Below are positions 41,897-51,323 of a DNA stretch of 64,000 bases, piece after piece. The stretch is taken from assembly GCA_035506275.1 (NCBI GenBank), contig DATJPT010000018.1, positions 91,278-155,277 on the forward strand, in the 5' to 3' direction. A program made the position numbers and the translations under genes. The DNA is from Bacteroidota bacterium (GTDB lineage: Bacteria; Bacteroidota; Ignavibacteria; UBA10030; UBA8401). Position 1 is the first letter of the stretch. Every line of letters starts with the position of its first letter. Below the pieces are notes generated by a model. It did no database searches. It was not told where the DNA came from and was given only the letters and a program-made list of their open reading frames with translations.

Positions 41897-43201
41897 ATGC
41901 TCTCTGAAATACTTGTCGACGGCGCGGTATTCCTTTGCTCGCTCGTGCTCTCAGCATTTTTTTCCGCGGCCGAGGTCGCTCTTTTTTCTCTGACGCCGTC
42001 CGCGGTCGAAGAGCACGCGTCGGAACGATCCGGCACGTGGAAGTATGTCGTCGCTCTTCTCCGGAAACCGCGGTACCTGCTGGTAACGATATTGATCGGC
42101 AATACCATCGTCACGACGTCTGCCGCAGTCGTTGTTGCCCTGCTTACCGCCGACGTCGCAAGTGCGCTTGGATGGAATAAGGAACTTGTCCTCGGGATCG
42201 AGGTGATCGTCGTAACATTTGTCGTCATCGTCATGAGCGAGGTGACGCCGAAGGTGATCGCCGCGCGGATGCCCGAAGCGCTTTCCCGGCGGGTGGCATT
42301 TCCGCTGTACGTCGTCTCGGTTGTTTTTTCCCCGCTCACGGCGGTTCTTGTTGCGTTGGTCGAAGCGATCGAGTCCCGCCTCGGACTCCGTCAGCGCCAT
42401 ACCGCTTTGAAGAGCGAGGAGATCAAAACGCTCGCCGACGTCGTCAGCGACCACGGAGGGATCGACCAGGAAGAGCGGAGCATCATCCACAGCATGATCA
42501 ATGCCAAAGAGATGATCGTGCGCGAAGTGATGACTCCCAGGACCGACATGGTCGCGCTCGACAGCACCGCCCAGTCCTTTGACGGCCTCGTTGAAACCTT
42601 CGTGACGAAGAAGCATTCGCGCATTCCGGTCTATGCCGAGACGATCGACAACATCAAAGGGATCCTCTACGCGAAGGATGTCCTGCCGTTCCTCTACGAA
42701 AAGCAGGCCCGGAAAACGCTCGACATCCTCAAACTTTCCCGCGAACCGCTCTTTGTTCCCGAAAGCAAAAAAGTCGAGGACCTCCTGAAAGAGTTCCAGG
42801 ACAAGAAGACACGCATCGCCGTCGTGGTCGATGAATACGGAGGCACCGCCGGTCTTGTGACATTTCAAAACGTCGTGAGAACGATCGTCGGCGACACTTC
42901 GGACGAACACACAGTTTCCGAATCGAAGGCGTTGAAATTGAGCCCCCATTCGTACCGGTTCAGCGCAAATATCGGGATCGCCGAAGCGTCGGACCTGCTC
43001 GGCGTCAAACTCTTCAACGACGATTCGGGGTACGATACGCTCGGAGGGTTCTTATTCCAGCTGTTCGGCCGTGTTCCGAAGGATCACGAGTCGATCCAGT
43101 ATGAAAATATTTCATTCACGGTCCAACGGGTGGCGAAAAACAGGATCCTGTATATTCTCGCCGACATTCAACAGCAGGTCGAAAGGAAAGAAACGGAATG
43201 A
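41897..43201 (+). CDS. CNNM/CorC-type transporter-associated protein (DUF21 + CBS pair + CorC_HlyC)
   Basis: Inner-membrane protein of 434 residues in the hemolysin C / CNNM family, linked to magnesium or other cation efflux. An N-terminal DUF21 domain with three or four helices (SAFFSAAEVALFSLTPSAVE, TILIGNTIVTTSAAVVVALL, SEVTPKVIAARM) is followed by a CBS pair (VMTPRTDMVALDST, HSRIPVYAETIDNIKGILYAKD, RIAVVVDEYGGTAGLVT) and a C-terminal CorC_HlyC domain. Its stop overlaps the ggt start by four bases (ATGA), so the two are translationally coupled. Confidence 0.92.
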   Translation: MLSEILVDGAVFLCSLVLSAFFSAAEVALFSLTPSAVEEHASERSGTWKYVVALLRKPRYLLVTILIGNTIVTTSAAVVVALLTADVASALGWNKELVLGIEVIVVTFVVIVMSEVTPKVIAARMPEALSRRVAFPLYVVSVVFSPLTAVLVALVEAIESRLGLRQRHTALKSEEIKTLADVVSDHGGIDQEERSIIHSMINAKEMIVREVMTPRTDMVALDSTAQSFDGLVETFVTKKHSRIPVYAETIDNIKGILYAKDVLPFLYEKQARKTLDILKLSREPLFVPESKKVEDLLKEFQDKKTRIAVVVDEYGGTAGLVTFQNVVRTIVGDTSDEHTVSESKALKLSPHSYRFSANIGIAEASDLLGVKLFNDDSGYDTLGGFLFQLFGRVPKDHESIQYENISFTVQRVAKNRILYILADIQQQVERKETE

Positions 43202-44895
43202 AGCGGCTGCGGACCTTCGCGCTCCTTGTTCTTATCAGCTTTGTCGTCGTTCTTCGATCGCCGGCAGCGTCGCGCGAGCCTGTCCGCGCCAAAAAGGGGA
43301 TGGTTGTCGCGGCGGACCCGATCGCGGCCAACGTCGGTTTGAAAATTCTCCGCCAAGGAGGGAACGCCGTCGATGCGGCGGTTGCGGTCGGTTTTGCGCT
43401 TGCCGTGACGTACCCGGGAGCCGGAAACATCGGCGGCGGCGGATTTATGGTGATGCGTTTTGCCGACGGAACAGTGAAATCGCTCGATTATCGCGAAACG
43501 GCGCCGGCCGCGGCAAAACGGGACATGTTCCTCGATAAGAATGGTAATTTTTTGGAGCAGAAGAGCACGCACGGCCATCTTGCCTGCGGCGTTCCGGGGT
43601 CCGTTGCCGGACTGATGTATGCGCAACGGCGCTACGGAAGATTGACACGGGCACAGGTGATGAAGCCCGCGATCGACCTGGCTGAAAAGGGATTTCATCT
43701 CCACTACCGCCTCGCCGAAGATTTAGAGCGGATGATCCCCGAATTCTCGGCGTACAAGAGCTCGAAAAGAACGTTCACAAAGAATGGCAGGCCGTACGGG
43801 GAGGGAGATCTGTTCAAACAGCGAGATCTGGCGGCAACCTTGAAGCGGATCAGGGATAAAGGACGGGACGGATTTTATACCGGCCAGACCGCAAAACTCA
43901 TTGTCGCAGAGATGAAGCGGGGAGGCGGGCTTATCACCCTGAAGGATCTCGAAGATTATGCTTCGGTCATCAGAGATCCCGTCCGCGGAACGTATCGCGG
44001 GTACGAAGTCATCTCCGCCGGTCCGCCGAGCAGCGGAGGCGTGGTGCTCATTCAGATGCTGAACATGCTGGAGGGGTACAACCTTGAACAGTACGGATGG
44101 AATTCCTCCAAGGCCGTCCATCGGATGGCGGAAGTCATGCGCCGCGCGTACGCCGACCGCGCCGAATTTCTCGGCGACCCCGACTTCGTCAAAATGCCCC
44201 TCGCATGGCTGACGTCAAAAAAATACGCCGCTCAGCGCCGCGCGACGATCGATACCGTAAAAGCGACACCGAGCGACCAGATCTCTCACGGCATTCAGGT
44301 GTCGGAGAAAGACCATACGACGCATTATTCTGTCGTCGACAGGTTCGGCAATTGCGTGAGCGTGACGACGACGCTGAACGACGCCTTTGGTTCGAAGGTC
44401 GTCGTGACGGGCGCCGGATTTTTGTTGAACGATGAGATGGACGATTTCAGCGCGAAGGAAGGGGTTCCGAACGAGTACGGCCTCGTCGGCAGCAGCGCCA
44501 ATGCGATCGAGCCCAACAAACGGATGCTGAGCTCCATGACGCCGACGATCATTCTGAAGGACGGGAAACCGTTCATGGTGATCGGTTCCCCCGGCGGGTC
44601 GACGATCATGACGACGGTGCTGCAGGCGATCGTCAATGTCATCGACTTCAAGATGACCATCCAGGAAGCGATCGACGCGCCGCGCATCCATCATCAGTGG
44701 CTGCCGGACCACATTTCGTACGAGGAACGGGCGCTGTCGCAGGATGCTGTGGAGAATCTCCGGGCGATGGGGCACTCGCTCCATTTGCGTGAGAACACGA
44801 CGGGCCTGGCCGAAGGGATCTTATTCGACAGAAAGAGGGGGTTGATCTTCGGCGCGACCGACCCCAGAGGCTACGGCGAAGCGGTCGGCTATTGA
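43198..44895 (+). CDS. ggt: Gamma-glutamyltransferase
   Basis: Periplasmic gamma-glutamyltranspeptidase, 565 residues; cleaves glutathione and transfers the glutamyl group. It has a signal peptide (MKRLRTFALLVLISFVVVL) and matures by autocleavage before the nucleophilic Thr374 in the TTHYSVVD motif. GNIGGGGFMVM, the arginine in DYRETAP, LSSMTPTIILKDGKP, GSPGGS and NAPRIHHQWLPD-type sequence (DAPRIHHQWLPD) are all present. Both subunits are complete. It overlaps the CNNM gene by four bases. Confidence 0.96.
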   Translation: MKRLRTFALLVLISFVVVLRSPAASREPVRAKKGMVVAADPIAANVGLKILRQGGNAVDAAVAVGFALAVTYPGAGNIGGGGFMVMRFADGTVKSLDYRETAPAAAKRDMFLDKNGNFLEQKSTHGHLACGVPGSVAGLMYAQRRYGRLTRAQVMKPAIDLAEKGFHLHYRLAEDLERMIPEFSAYKSSKRTFTKNGRPYGEGDLFKQRDLAATLKRIRDKGRDGFYTGQTAKLIVAEMKRGGGLITLKDLEDYASVIRDPVRGTYRGYEVISAGPPSSGGVVLIQMLNMLEGYNLEQYGWNSSKAVHRMAEVMRRAYADRAEFLGDPDFVKMPLAWLTSKKYAAQRRATIDTVKATPSDQISHGIQVSEKDHTTHYSVVDRFGNCVSVTTTLNDAFGSKVVVTGAGFLLNDEMDDFSAKEGVPNEYGLVGSSANAIEPNKRMLSSMTPTIILKDGKPFMVIGSPGGSTIMTTVLQAIVNVIDFKMTIQEAIDAPRIHHQWLPDHISYEERALSQDAVENLRAMGHSLHLRENTTGLAEGILFDRKRGLIFGATDPRGYGEAVGY

Positions 44896-44956
44896 GGATG
44901 AAGGAGCCGCGTAATTTTCTTATATTAACAGTTCAAAAAAAGAGAGAGAGCTTTAC

Positions 44957-45961
44957 GTGAAAGATAGAGAGAACATCGACGCCTGGACACCAACCAACCC
45001 GGCATTCGATCCGAATGAGCCGATGCAGGTCGGAGGGCAGGCGGTTATCGAGGGGGTGATGATGCGTGCAAAGGGGATGATCGCCACCGCCGTCCGCCGT
45101 TCGGACGGAAAGATCATCGTGAAAAAAGAAGAGTTCCACTCCTGGAACGAACGGTACCCGCTCCTAAAACTTCCCATCGTCCGCGGCGCGGTCGGATTGG
45201 TCGAAATGATGTATATCGGCATCAAAACGCTCAATTACTCCGCCGAAGTAGCCCTATCGGATCCGTCGGAAAGTGAAACCGCGGTAAAAAATCAGTCGGC
45301 GCTTTCTCTCGTTGCCGCGCTGGTTGCAGCCCTTGCGCTCGGCGTCGGAGTTTTCTTTTTCATCCCCCTCTACGCCGCGACGCTCATGTTCAACGTCGAG
45401 CAGCAGCCCCTCCTCTTCAACCTGATCGCCGGGGCGCTCCGCATCATCATACTTGTCGGGTACATGTATTCTATCTCATTGATGAAGGACGTCTACCGGC
45501 TTTTCCAGTATCACGGCGCCGAGCATAAGGCGGTGTTTACGTTCGAGCAGAATGCGCCGCTGGAAATTCCCTTCGCGATGAAATTCACCCGCTTCCATCC
45601 GCGGTGCGGTACAAGTTTTGTCCTTCTCGTCATGCTTGTTTCGATTCTCCTGTTCAGCGTTCTCGATTCCGTCGTCCTGATGACGACGGGCGCGCTCTCG
45701 CTCACGGTGCGGCTTGCGACCCATATTCCGTTCATCCCGGTCGTCGGCGGCATATCGTACGAAATCCTGAAATTCTCCGCGAAACATGCGGCAACACCCC
45801 TCGGCAGGATCATGGTCGCCCCCGGATTGTGGCTGCAAAAAATTACGACAAAGGAACCGGACGAAACTCAAATGGAGGTCTCCCTCTGCGCGATCAAAGC
45901 GGCTCTTCGGCTGGACAATGCTCCTGCCGGAGTTTCTTCCCCTTCAGTTGTCATCGGTTAA
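44957..45961 (+). CDS. DUF1385 family membrane protein
   Basis: Membrane protein of 334 residues of the DUF1385 family, whose function is unknown. It starts at GTG 44957 after a GAGAGAG tract. [27 protein letters not shown] is the hallmark; then come hydrophobic segments ([25 protein letters not shown] and others), the [13 protein letters not shown] motif, and [20 protein letters not shown]. In many bacteria this gene precedes prfA, as here with a 22-nt gap, hinting at a link to translation or the membrane that is not understood. Confidence 0.9.
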   Translation: MKDRENIDAWTPTNPAFDPNEPMQVGGQAVIEGVMMRAKGMIATAVRRSDGKIIVKKEEFHSWNERYPLLKLPIVRGAVGLVEMMYIGIKTLNYSAEVALSDPSESETAVKNQSALSLVAALVAALALGVGVFFFIPLYAATLMFNVEQQPLLFNLIAGALRIIILVGYMYSISLMKDVYRLFQYHGAEHKAVFTFEQNAPLEIPFAMKFTRFHPRCGTSFVLLVMLVSILLFSVLDSVVLMTTGALSLTVRLATHIPFIPVVGGISYEILKFSAKHAATPLGRIMVAPGLWLQKITTKEPDETQMEVSLCAIKAALRLDNAPAGVSSPSVVIG

Positions 45962-45983
45962 TTCCCCACAGAACGCGGCTGCC

Positions 45984-47069
45984 ATGCTGGAAAAATTAGA
46001 GAAGATCAAAGAACGTTACCTTGAAGTGACTCGCTTGCTGAGCGACCCTGCCGTTATTTCAAATCAGGAACGGAACAAAGAGCTCGGCAAGGAATTCCGC
46101 GAGCTTTCGGAGATCGTGAAAGTGTATGATGAATACCGAAAGCTCCTCACGAGCGTCGAGGGAAGCAGGGAGATTCTCGAGCAGGGGGGGGACGCAGAAT
46201 TGAAATCCCTCGCCGAAAACGAACTGGCAGAACTCCAGCCGAAACTCGCCGCGGTTGAGGACCGGTTGAAGCAGCTCCTTGTTCCCAAAGACCCGAACGA
46301 CAGCAAAGACACGATCATGGAGATTCGCGGAGGCACCGGCGGCGAGGAAGCGGCGCTGTTCGCGTCCGATCTCTACCGGATGTACACCCGCTTTGCGGAG
46401 CGGAAGGGATGGAAGGTCGAAACCCTCGACTGGAATGAAACGGAAAAAGGGGGGTTCAAGGAAGTCGTTCTGAGCGTTGAGGGGAATGATGCCTACGGGA
46501 TGATGAAATTTGAGAGCGGCGTCCACCGCGTGCAGCGGGTTCCGGAAACAGAAGCGCAGGGACGCGTCCACACATCCGCGGCGTCGGTCGTCGTCCTCCC
46601 GACTGTCGAGGATGTCGAGATCGAGATCAACCCCGCCGACCTGCAGATCGACACCTACCGTGCAGGGGGAAAAGGAGGCCAGAACGTGAACAAGGTCGAG
46701 ACGGCGGTCCGCATCACCCATAAGCCGACCGGCGTTATTGTTGCCTGCCAGCAGGAACGCTCGCAGTTCCAGAACCGCGAGCGGGCAATGAAAATGCTCC
46801 GGGCAAAACTGTACGAAGCGAAATTGAGCGAGCAGACCGCCGGGACGGCCGCGCAGAGGAAGTCGATGATCAAGAGCGGCGACCGGAGCGACAAGATCCG
46901 TACCTATAATTTCCCGCAGAACAGGGTCACCGACCACCGCATTGGGTTGACCCTCTATAATCTTTCCGAAATCATCGACGGGAAACTCGATGAGCTCATC
47001 GAGCAGCTTCGGCTTGCAGACCGGGCTGAAAAACTCAAAAGCGGAACGGGGGCGGGCATTTCCTCATGA
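45984..47069 (+). CDS. prfA: Peptide chain release factor 1
   Basis: RF1, 361 residues, recognises UAA and UAG and triggers peptide release. The stop-codon recognition tripeptide is of PxT type (RVPET within [14 protein letters not shown]), and the catalytic GGQ lies in [21 protein letters not shown] 45984 gives the family length; the frame runs on upstream within the DUF1385 gene. Its stop overlaps that of the convergent tadA by six bases (TCATGA). No prmC, the usual GGQ methyltransferase partner, follows. Confidence 0.97.
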   Translation: MLEKLEKIKERYLEVTRLLSDPAVISNQERNKELGKEFRELSEIVKVYDEYRKLLTSVEGSREILEQGGDAELKSLAENELAELQPKLAAVEDRLKQLLVPKDPNDSKDTIMEIRGGTGGEEAALFASDLYRMYTRFAERKGWKVETLDWNETEKGGFKEVVLSVEGNDAYGMMKFESGVHRVQRVPETEAQGRVHTSAASVVVLPTVEDVEIEINPADLQIDTYRAGGKGGQNVNKVETAVRITHKPTGVIVACQQERSQFQNRERAMKMLRAKLYEAKLSEQTAGTAAQRKSMIKSGDRSDKIRTYNFPQNRVTDHRIGLTLYNLSEIIDGKLDELIEQLRLADRAEKLKSGTGAGISS

Positions 47070-47528
47070 CCTGCAGCTCCCTCTTTTCTTCCTGAAAAAC
47101 TCCTTCAGCATTTCCCCGCATTGCGCGTCGAGCACTCCTCCGATGGTATGAACCCGGTGATTCAGCCGTATGTCGTCGGTGATGGCGAACAGCGTCCCGC
47201 ATGCCCCCATTTTAGGGTCGTAACTTCCGAAGACCACCGTCGGAATCCTCGAAAGAACGACTGCCCCGGCGCACATCGGACAGGGCTCGAGCGTCACATA
47301 CAGCGTGCAGCCTTTCAGCCATTTTGAATTCAGGTTAGCCGCCGCCGCGGTGAGCGCGATCATCTCCGCATGGGCGGTCGGGTCGTTCATCGCTTCGATC
47401 TGATTGTAGCCTTTGCCGATCACCGTGTTCCCGTGGACAACGACAGCCCCCACCGGAACTTCGTTCTTCGAAAACGCGGTCCGCGCTTCTTTCAACGCAA
47501 GCTCCATCCAACGTTCATGAACGGTCAT
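47064..47528 (-). CDS. tadA: tRNA-specific adenosine deaminase
   Basis: Converts A34 to inosine in tRNA-Arg(ACG), 154 residues. The zinc-binding and catalytic residues are H53 and E55 in TAHAEM, and C83/C86 in [27 protein letters not shown] and the C-terminal [15 protein letters not shown] are typical. It is convergent with prfA, overlapping by six bases. The window also encodes its expected substrate, a tRNA-Arg(ACG) at 61.7 kb. Confidence 0.95.
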   Translation of the reverse strand: MTVHERWMELALKEARTAFSKNEVPVGAVVVHGNTVIGKGYNQIEAMNDPTAHAEMIALTAAAANLNSKWLKGCTLYVTLEPCPMCAGAVVLSRIPTVVFGSYDPKMGACGTLFAITDDIRLNHRVHTIGGVLDAQCGEMLKEFFRKKRGSCRS

Positions 47529-47546
47529 GGAAGGCTTCGGGAAATA

Positions 47547-48155
47547 TTACTTTTTTTCGGGGGATGAGGACGGATCGGTATCGACAAGACTTCCGACCGG
47601 GGACTCGATTGTCTGATACACACGCACGAGGGAGAACTCTTTCATCGTGGTGTTGATGCGCTGGGCTGCGACCTCGATCTCGTCAAGTTTCTTTGAAATG
47701 TCGTCGTCCGTTGATTTTTTCTTTGCGAGCCGCGTGTAGCCGAGGATGATTGCGAGCGGGTTGTTGATGCGGTGCTTCAGCGTGGTCACCACCTCGTTCA
47801 GCGTTTTGATCTGAGTCTCTTTTAGCTGGATGGTGTGCTGGTGGGCAAGATTCTCTTTTTCCTTCGTGGAAAGTCTCTCGCGCAGCTCGATCACCCGGAC
47901 CAGCGCCCAGGCGAGAACCCACATCCAAATGAGAGTGTCAAAATGGGAGAACGTTTCCGAGGTCCCGAGATGCTTCTTCTTGAAGGCCACGTAAAAATCG
48001 AGCGTCGAAATGAAATAATATCCATAGATGAAGTACGACGCGAGCACGGCAGGATAACGGGCGACAAAATCTTTGGTGTAGACGTACGCTTTTTTCATTG
48101 GGGCCGCAATGCGAACAGTGAGGTTGGGGAAAGCGGAAAGGGCGGTAGAAGCCAT
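47547..48155 (-). CDS. Membrane protein with histidine-kinase-like dimerisation helix, no ATPase domain
   Basis: Protein of 202 residues. Two hydrophobic segments lie near residues 35-58 (VLASYFIYGYYFISTLDFYV) and 73-90 (TLIWMWVLAWALVRVI), followed by a coiled coil (LRERLSTKEKENLAHQHTIQ) and a HisKA-like helix with H128 in LKHRINNPLAIILGYTRL, close to the H-x-I-N-N-P-L box of NtrB-type kinases. The protein stops about 75 residues later, so the HATPase domain is absent and no nearby gene supplies it. It may be a phosphotransfer or dimerisation module, or a decayed kinase. The gene lies 18 nt upstream of tadA on the same strand. Confidence 0.65.
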   Translation of the reverse strand: MASTALSAFPNLTVRIAAPMKKAYVYTKDFVARYPAVLASYFIYGYYFISTLDFYVAFKKKHLGTSETFSHFDTLIWMWVLAWALVRVIELRERLSTKEKENLAHQHTIQLKETQIKTLNEVVTTLKHRINNPLAIILGYTRLAKKKSTDDDISKKLDEIEVAAQRINTTMKEFSLVRVYQTIESPVGSLVDTDPSSSPEKK

Positions 48156-48615
48156 TGAATAATTATTGAGTTATCGTTAGAATTTCATGCAGCAAAGTGT
48201 GCCGAGAATGCCCTCCCTGATCTTGGTGCCGACTAACCGACAATATGCCTAATTTTCATTAGTTGTGCAACATAGAGGCGACGGGCCGCTTTGAAAGTTC
48301 GCCCCTTCTCCCTGAGGAATGGCATCGCCAGACGCGTTCCCTCAAGGAGTCGCTGTCATTCGGCGACCTTTGGGGGCTTGTTCTGCAAAAGGACTCCTTC
48401 GCGGCGTACGCGGGGGGAGCGAACGCATCGTCAACGACCCCATGGTTCCATCGACCCGTTGGGGGACGGTATTGCTGCTTTGATCAGAATAATGCCAATT
48501 AATTATCCGGTCTGAAGCAATGGAGCCGCTGTCCGGATGCACCTCGAAGGACCTCCGGGAGAATCAATGCGTCTGGCAAAAGACCGTCGTCACGCGAAAT
48601 AAATTGCCCCCCGGC
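48156..48615 (+). other. 460-nt intergenic region with an internal inverted repeat
   Basis: I find no supported gene here; short open frames on the + strand (48263, 48291) lack ribosome-binding sites and recognisable sequence. The region has a perfect 8-bp inverted repeat AAGGAGTC (48344-48351) / GACTCCTT (48392-48399) enclosing a second hairpin GTCGC/GCGAC (48349-48353 with 48363-48367). The middle 200 nt are GC-rich compared with AT-rich ends, which could mean a structured RNA or a relic of an inserted repeat. Confidence 0.5.
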
Positions 48616-49269
48616 TTACTGATGCTTCGCTTTTGCTTCGCGAAAATTCTTCGTCAGGCATTTTGCCCGTTCGGTGAGCGCCGAGTAGTTTTCTTCTTCG
48701 ATCGCTTTCTTATCGAGAAGGTCGCTGCCGATGCCGACGGCGACAACTCCCGCCGCGACCCATTCGCCGACATTATCAACCGTCACTCCGCCGGTCGGCA
48801 TCAATCGAATGTGCGGGAAAGGGCCGGCAAGATCCCTGAAGTATTTCGGTCCGAGCGATGTTGCCGGAAAGACTTTAATGACGTCCGCCCCCGCGTTCCA
48901 ACCGGCCAGAATTTCGGTCGGAGAAAAACATCCGGGCATGCAGACGATCTCTTTCTCTTTGCATACCTGGATGATGTCCAGGTTGAGCGCAGGGCCGACG
49001 ACGAACCTCGCCCCCGCTCTGATGACATCGAGCGCTGCGCTTTTTTCGGTGACCGTTCCTGCACCCACTATGACATCCGAAGGAGCATTGCGCGCGACGT
49101 CGGAGATGATTTCCACGGCGCCAGGGACGGTCATCGTGATCTCGATGCATTTGACCCCGCCGGCCTGGATCGCACCGATCACCTTGGCGAGGCGGCGCGC
49201 ATCCTTCATTCTGATCACTGCGATGACTCCGGTCGAGAGAATCTGAGAGAGCGTTTCATTTCGTGTCAT
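48616..49269 (-). CDS. eda: 2-dehydro-3-deoxyphosphogluconate (KDPG) aldolase
   Basis: Class I aldolase of 217 residues that splits KDPG into pyruvate and glyceraldehyde 3-phosphate. The Schiff-base lysine is K132 (GADVIKVFPA) and the general base E43 (CIEITMTVPG); the phosphate loop is RLMPTGGV. I chose ATG at 49269 (MTRNETLSQIL), preceded by AAAGGAT, rather than an upstream ATG at 49314. It lies 48 nt after kdgK on the same strand, forming a two-gene pathway for 2-keto-3-deoxygluconate from uronic-acid or polysaccharide breakdown. Confidence 0.94.
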   Translation of the reverse strand: MTRNETLSQILSTGVIAVIRMKDARRLAKVIGAIQAGGVKCIEITMTVPGAVEIISDVARNAPSDVIVGAGTVTEKSAALDVIRAGARFVVGPALNLDIIQVCKEKEIVCMPGCFSPTEILAGWNAGADVIKVFPATSLGPKYFRDLAGPFPHIRLMPTGGVTVDNVGEWVAAGVVAVGIGSDLLDKKAIEEENYSALTERAKCLTKNFREAKAKHQ

Positions 49270-49317
49270 AAGAATCCTTTGGTCAAGAAGATCGAATGGG
49301 AAGAGGGATGACATTTC

Positions 49318-50403
49318 TTATCGTTTGATCCTCGCGCTGCCGCCCCCCATCACATGCCTGATCTCTTCCATCGTGACCATGCTCGTGTCGCCGCGGGTGC
49401 TCTGCAGAAGGGCGCCGTGGGCGGCCCCCATCTCGACGCATTCCCGGGGAGACATGTTATGGAGGAGGCCGTAGACAAATCCGCTGCAGAACCCGTCCCC
49501 CCCTCCGACCCGGTCCTCGATCTCCAGGTTTGAGAACTTTCTGGACTCGTAAAAGTCCCCGTCGTAGTACATGATGGCTGACCAATTGTTGACGAGGCCG
49601 CTGACAACCTCGCGAAGCGTCGTTCCCACCGCTTGCACATTGGGATAGGTCTCCACGACCTTCTTGACCATCTTCTTATAGCCGTCGATCGGGAGCGATT
49701 TCAAATGCTCGTCGGTTCCTTCGACATCGAAGCCAAGGACTTTCTGGAAATCTTCTTCGTTCCCGATGAGGACGTCGATGCAGGGGACGAGCCTTCTGGT
49801 CACTTCTACCGCTTTTTTGCTCGTCCAGAGCTTGCTGCGGAAGTTCAGGTCGTAGCTTACGATCGCGCCGGCATCATGAGCCGCCTTCATCGACTCGTAC
49901 GCCGTCTCAGCGCAGCTGTCGCTCAGGGCGGTGAAGATGCCTCCGGTGTGGAACCACCGGGCTTTTCGGCGGCTGAACAGGCGCTTCCAGTCGACGTCGG
50001 CCGGCTTCATGTGCGATACCGCCGTGTGTCCGCGGTCGTACATCGTGACGCTGGCTCGGACCCCGATCCCCACTTCCGTGAAGTTCAAACCGATGCGGTC
50101 CGCACGGCCAGAGCCGTCATACGGAACCCACACGACTTCGCTGATATCCATGCCGCTGGCGCGCGCGTGGTTTTTGATGAACGCGCCGAGAGGATTATCG
50201 ACGAGTCGCGAAATCCATCCCGTCCGCATTCCATAACGTGCGAGGGCGTACGCCACGTTGTATTCTCCTCCCCCCGCGTACGCTTCGAAGAACGGAGCCA
50301 GCTCTATTCGTTGATGACCGGGAGGACTGAGCCGGATCATGCATTCGCCGAGTGAGAGAAGGTCGAATTCAGTTTCTGCTGCTGAATGAATTTTCAATGC
50401 CAT
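49318..50403 (-). CDS. kdgK: 2-dehydro-3-deoxygluconokinase (PfkB family)
   Basis: Sugar kinase of 361 residues that phosphorylates 2-keto-3-deoxygluconate to KDPG, the substrate of the next gene, eda. PfkB features are the N-terminal LSLGECMIRLSPP, the glycine-rich AYAGGGEYNVAYALARYG, and the ATP/catalytic motif DRVGGGDGFCSGFVYGLL near residue 305 with the catalytic Asp. The ATG at 50403 (MALKIHSAAETEFD) matches the family; the frame runs on upstream through the promoter. It is divergent from the FGE-like gene at 50555. Confidence 0.9.
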   Translation of the reverse strand: MALKIHSAAETEFDLLSLGECMIRLSPPGHQRIELAPFFEAYAGGGEYNVAYALARYGMRTGWISRLVDNPLGAFIKNHARASGMDISEVVWVPYDGSGRADRIGLNFTEVGIGVRASVTMYDRGHTAVSHMKPADVDWKRLFSRRKARWFHTGGIFTALSDSCAETAYESMKAAHDAGAIVSYDLNFRSKLWTSKKAVEVTRRLVPCIDVLIGNEEDFQKVLGFDVEGTDEHLKSLPIDGYKKMVKKVVETYPNVQAVGTTLREVVSGLVNNWSAIMYYDGDFYESRKFSNLEIEDRVGGGDGFCSGFVYGLLHNMSPRECVEMGAAHGALLQSTRGDTSMVTMEEIRHVMGGGSARIKR

Positions 50404-50449
50404 TGGATCGCCCGAAAAAAAGTGTATTGAATTCAAAAAGATCGTTTCC

Positions 50450-50478
50450 TTTATAAATATAATCGCTGCGGATGACAA
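50450..50478 (-). promoter_or_regulatory. Promoter of kdgK-eda
   Basis: On the minus strand TTGTCA (50478-50473) and TATAAA (50455-50450) are separated by 17 nt, and lie about 47 nt upstream of the kdgK ATG. Close to the sigma70 consensus. Confidence 0.6.
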
Positions 50479-50497
50479 TCGGTAGAGAAAAAAATCG

Positions 50498-50503
50498 TAT
50501 AAT
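50498..50503 (+). promoter_or_regulatory. Possible -10 element of the FGE-like gene
   Basis: A perfect TATAAT at 50498-50503, 52 nt before the start codon at 50555. The best -35 candidate (GACAAT or ATGACA, 18-20 nt upstream) is poor and overlaps the -35 of the divergent kdgK promoter. Confidence 0.35.
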
Positions 50504-50554
50504 GCTCCTGCAGCTTCGTGGTTTACTATTTTCGCCAGCATAGAGGAATACAGA

Positions 50555-51283
50555 ATGAGAAACCCGATCGTGAATTTTCTTCTCCTTGCGATCCTTTTGC
50601 TGGAGACCGCCTGTTTGGCTCAGCATTCCGACGGCCCCCCGAAAACCACAGCTGCTCGCACGGATACGGTCAAACATGGCCTGATTGAAAAAGGAGTCAA
50701 GATAGATTCCCTCTCCGTGGAGAGGACGGATTCAATCGGCTGGGTATTTGTCCAAGGGGGACCGACGGGAGATTTTAGTATTTCCAAAACAGAAATCACC
50801 TTTGCTCAGTACGATGAATTTTGCGAAGCATCGGGATATCCGAAGCCGGACGACAACGGCTGGGGACGGGGCAAGCGGCCGGTGATCAATGTCAACCTTT
50901 CCGACGCACACGCATTTTGCACGTGGCTCTCGGCGAAAACAGGGGAGAACATTCAACTTCCGGATGAGCGTGAATGGGAATTTGCCGCACAAGGGGGAAA
51001 GAAAGGCGGCGGATTCGTTTACAGCGGAAACAACAAGCCGGACGGCGTAGCGTGGTATGCGGGCAATTCCGTGCTTAAGACACACGATGTGGCATCCAAG
51101 CAGCCGAATGAGCTGGGCATCTATGACATGAGCGGCAACGTATGGGAGTGGTGCGGAAATTCCGGTGCGATCCGCGGGGGCTGCTGGCACGACAAGGACA
51201 AGTACTGCCGGATCTCAAACCGGTTTGACAACGATCCCGCGGTGCGCAGCATCTACATCGGATTTCGCATCGTCAAGAAATAG
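50555..51283 (+). CDS. Formylglycine-generating-enzyme (SUMF1/FGE) family protein, secreted
   Basis: Exported protein of 242 residues with an FGE-sulfatase domain. The signal sequence MRNPIVNFLLLAILLLETAC may carry a poor lipobox (ETAC) or be cleaved after CLA. The domain begins VFVQGGPTGDFSISKTEITFAQYDEFC and has PVINVNLSDAHAFCTWLSAKTG, QLPDEREWEFAAQGG, GIYDMSGNVWEWC and IRGGCWHDKDKYCRI, ending IGFRIVK. It is shorter than typical FGE. In this family many members are not sulfatase activators but surface or regulatory proteins, and no sulfatase gene is near. Divergent from kdgK. Confidence 0.85.
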   Translation: MRNPIVNFLLLAILLLETACLAQHSDGPPKTTAARTDTVKHGLIEKGVKIDSLSVERTDSIGWVFVQGGPTGDFSISKTEITFAQYDEFCEASGYPKPDDNGWGRGKRPVINVNLSDAHAFCTWLSAKTGENIQLPDEREWEFAAQGGKKGGGFVYSGNNKPDGVAWYAGNSVLKTHDVASKQPNELGIYDMSGNVWEWCGNSGAIRGGCWHDKDKYCRISNRFDNDPAVRSIYIGFRIVKK

Positions 51284-51323
51284 ATGCATTGAAGATCTCA
51301 ATTCAGAAAAAATCATTTTCCCG

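Noticed and set aside
48263..48515. Two short + strand open frames in the 48.2-48.6 kb gap
   Set aside because: Composition is not protein-like and no ribosome-binding site or homology is visible; the underlying sequence looks structured instead.
48520..49311. A 263-codon + strand open frame over the eda gene
   Set aside because: Antisense of a well-supported aldolase with catalytic residues in place; no signature of its own.
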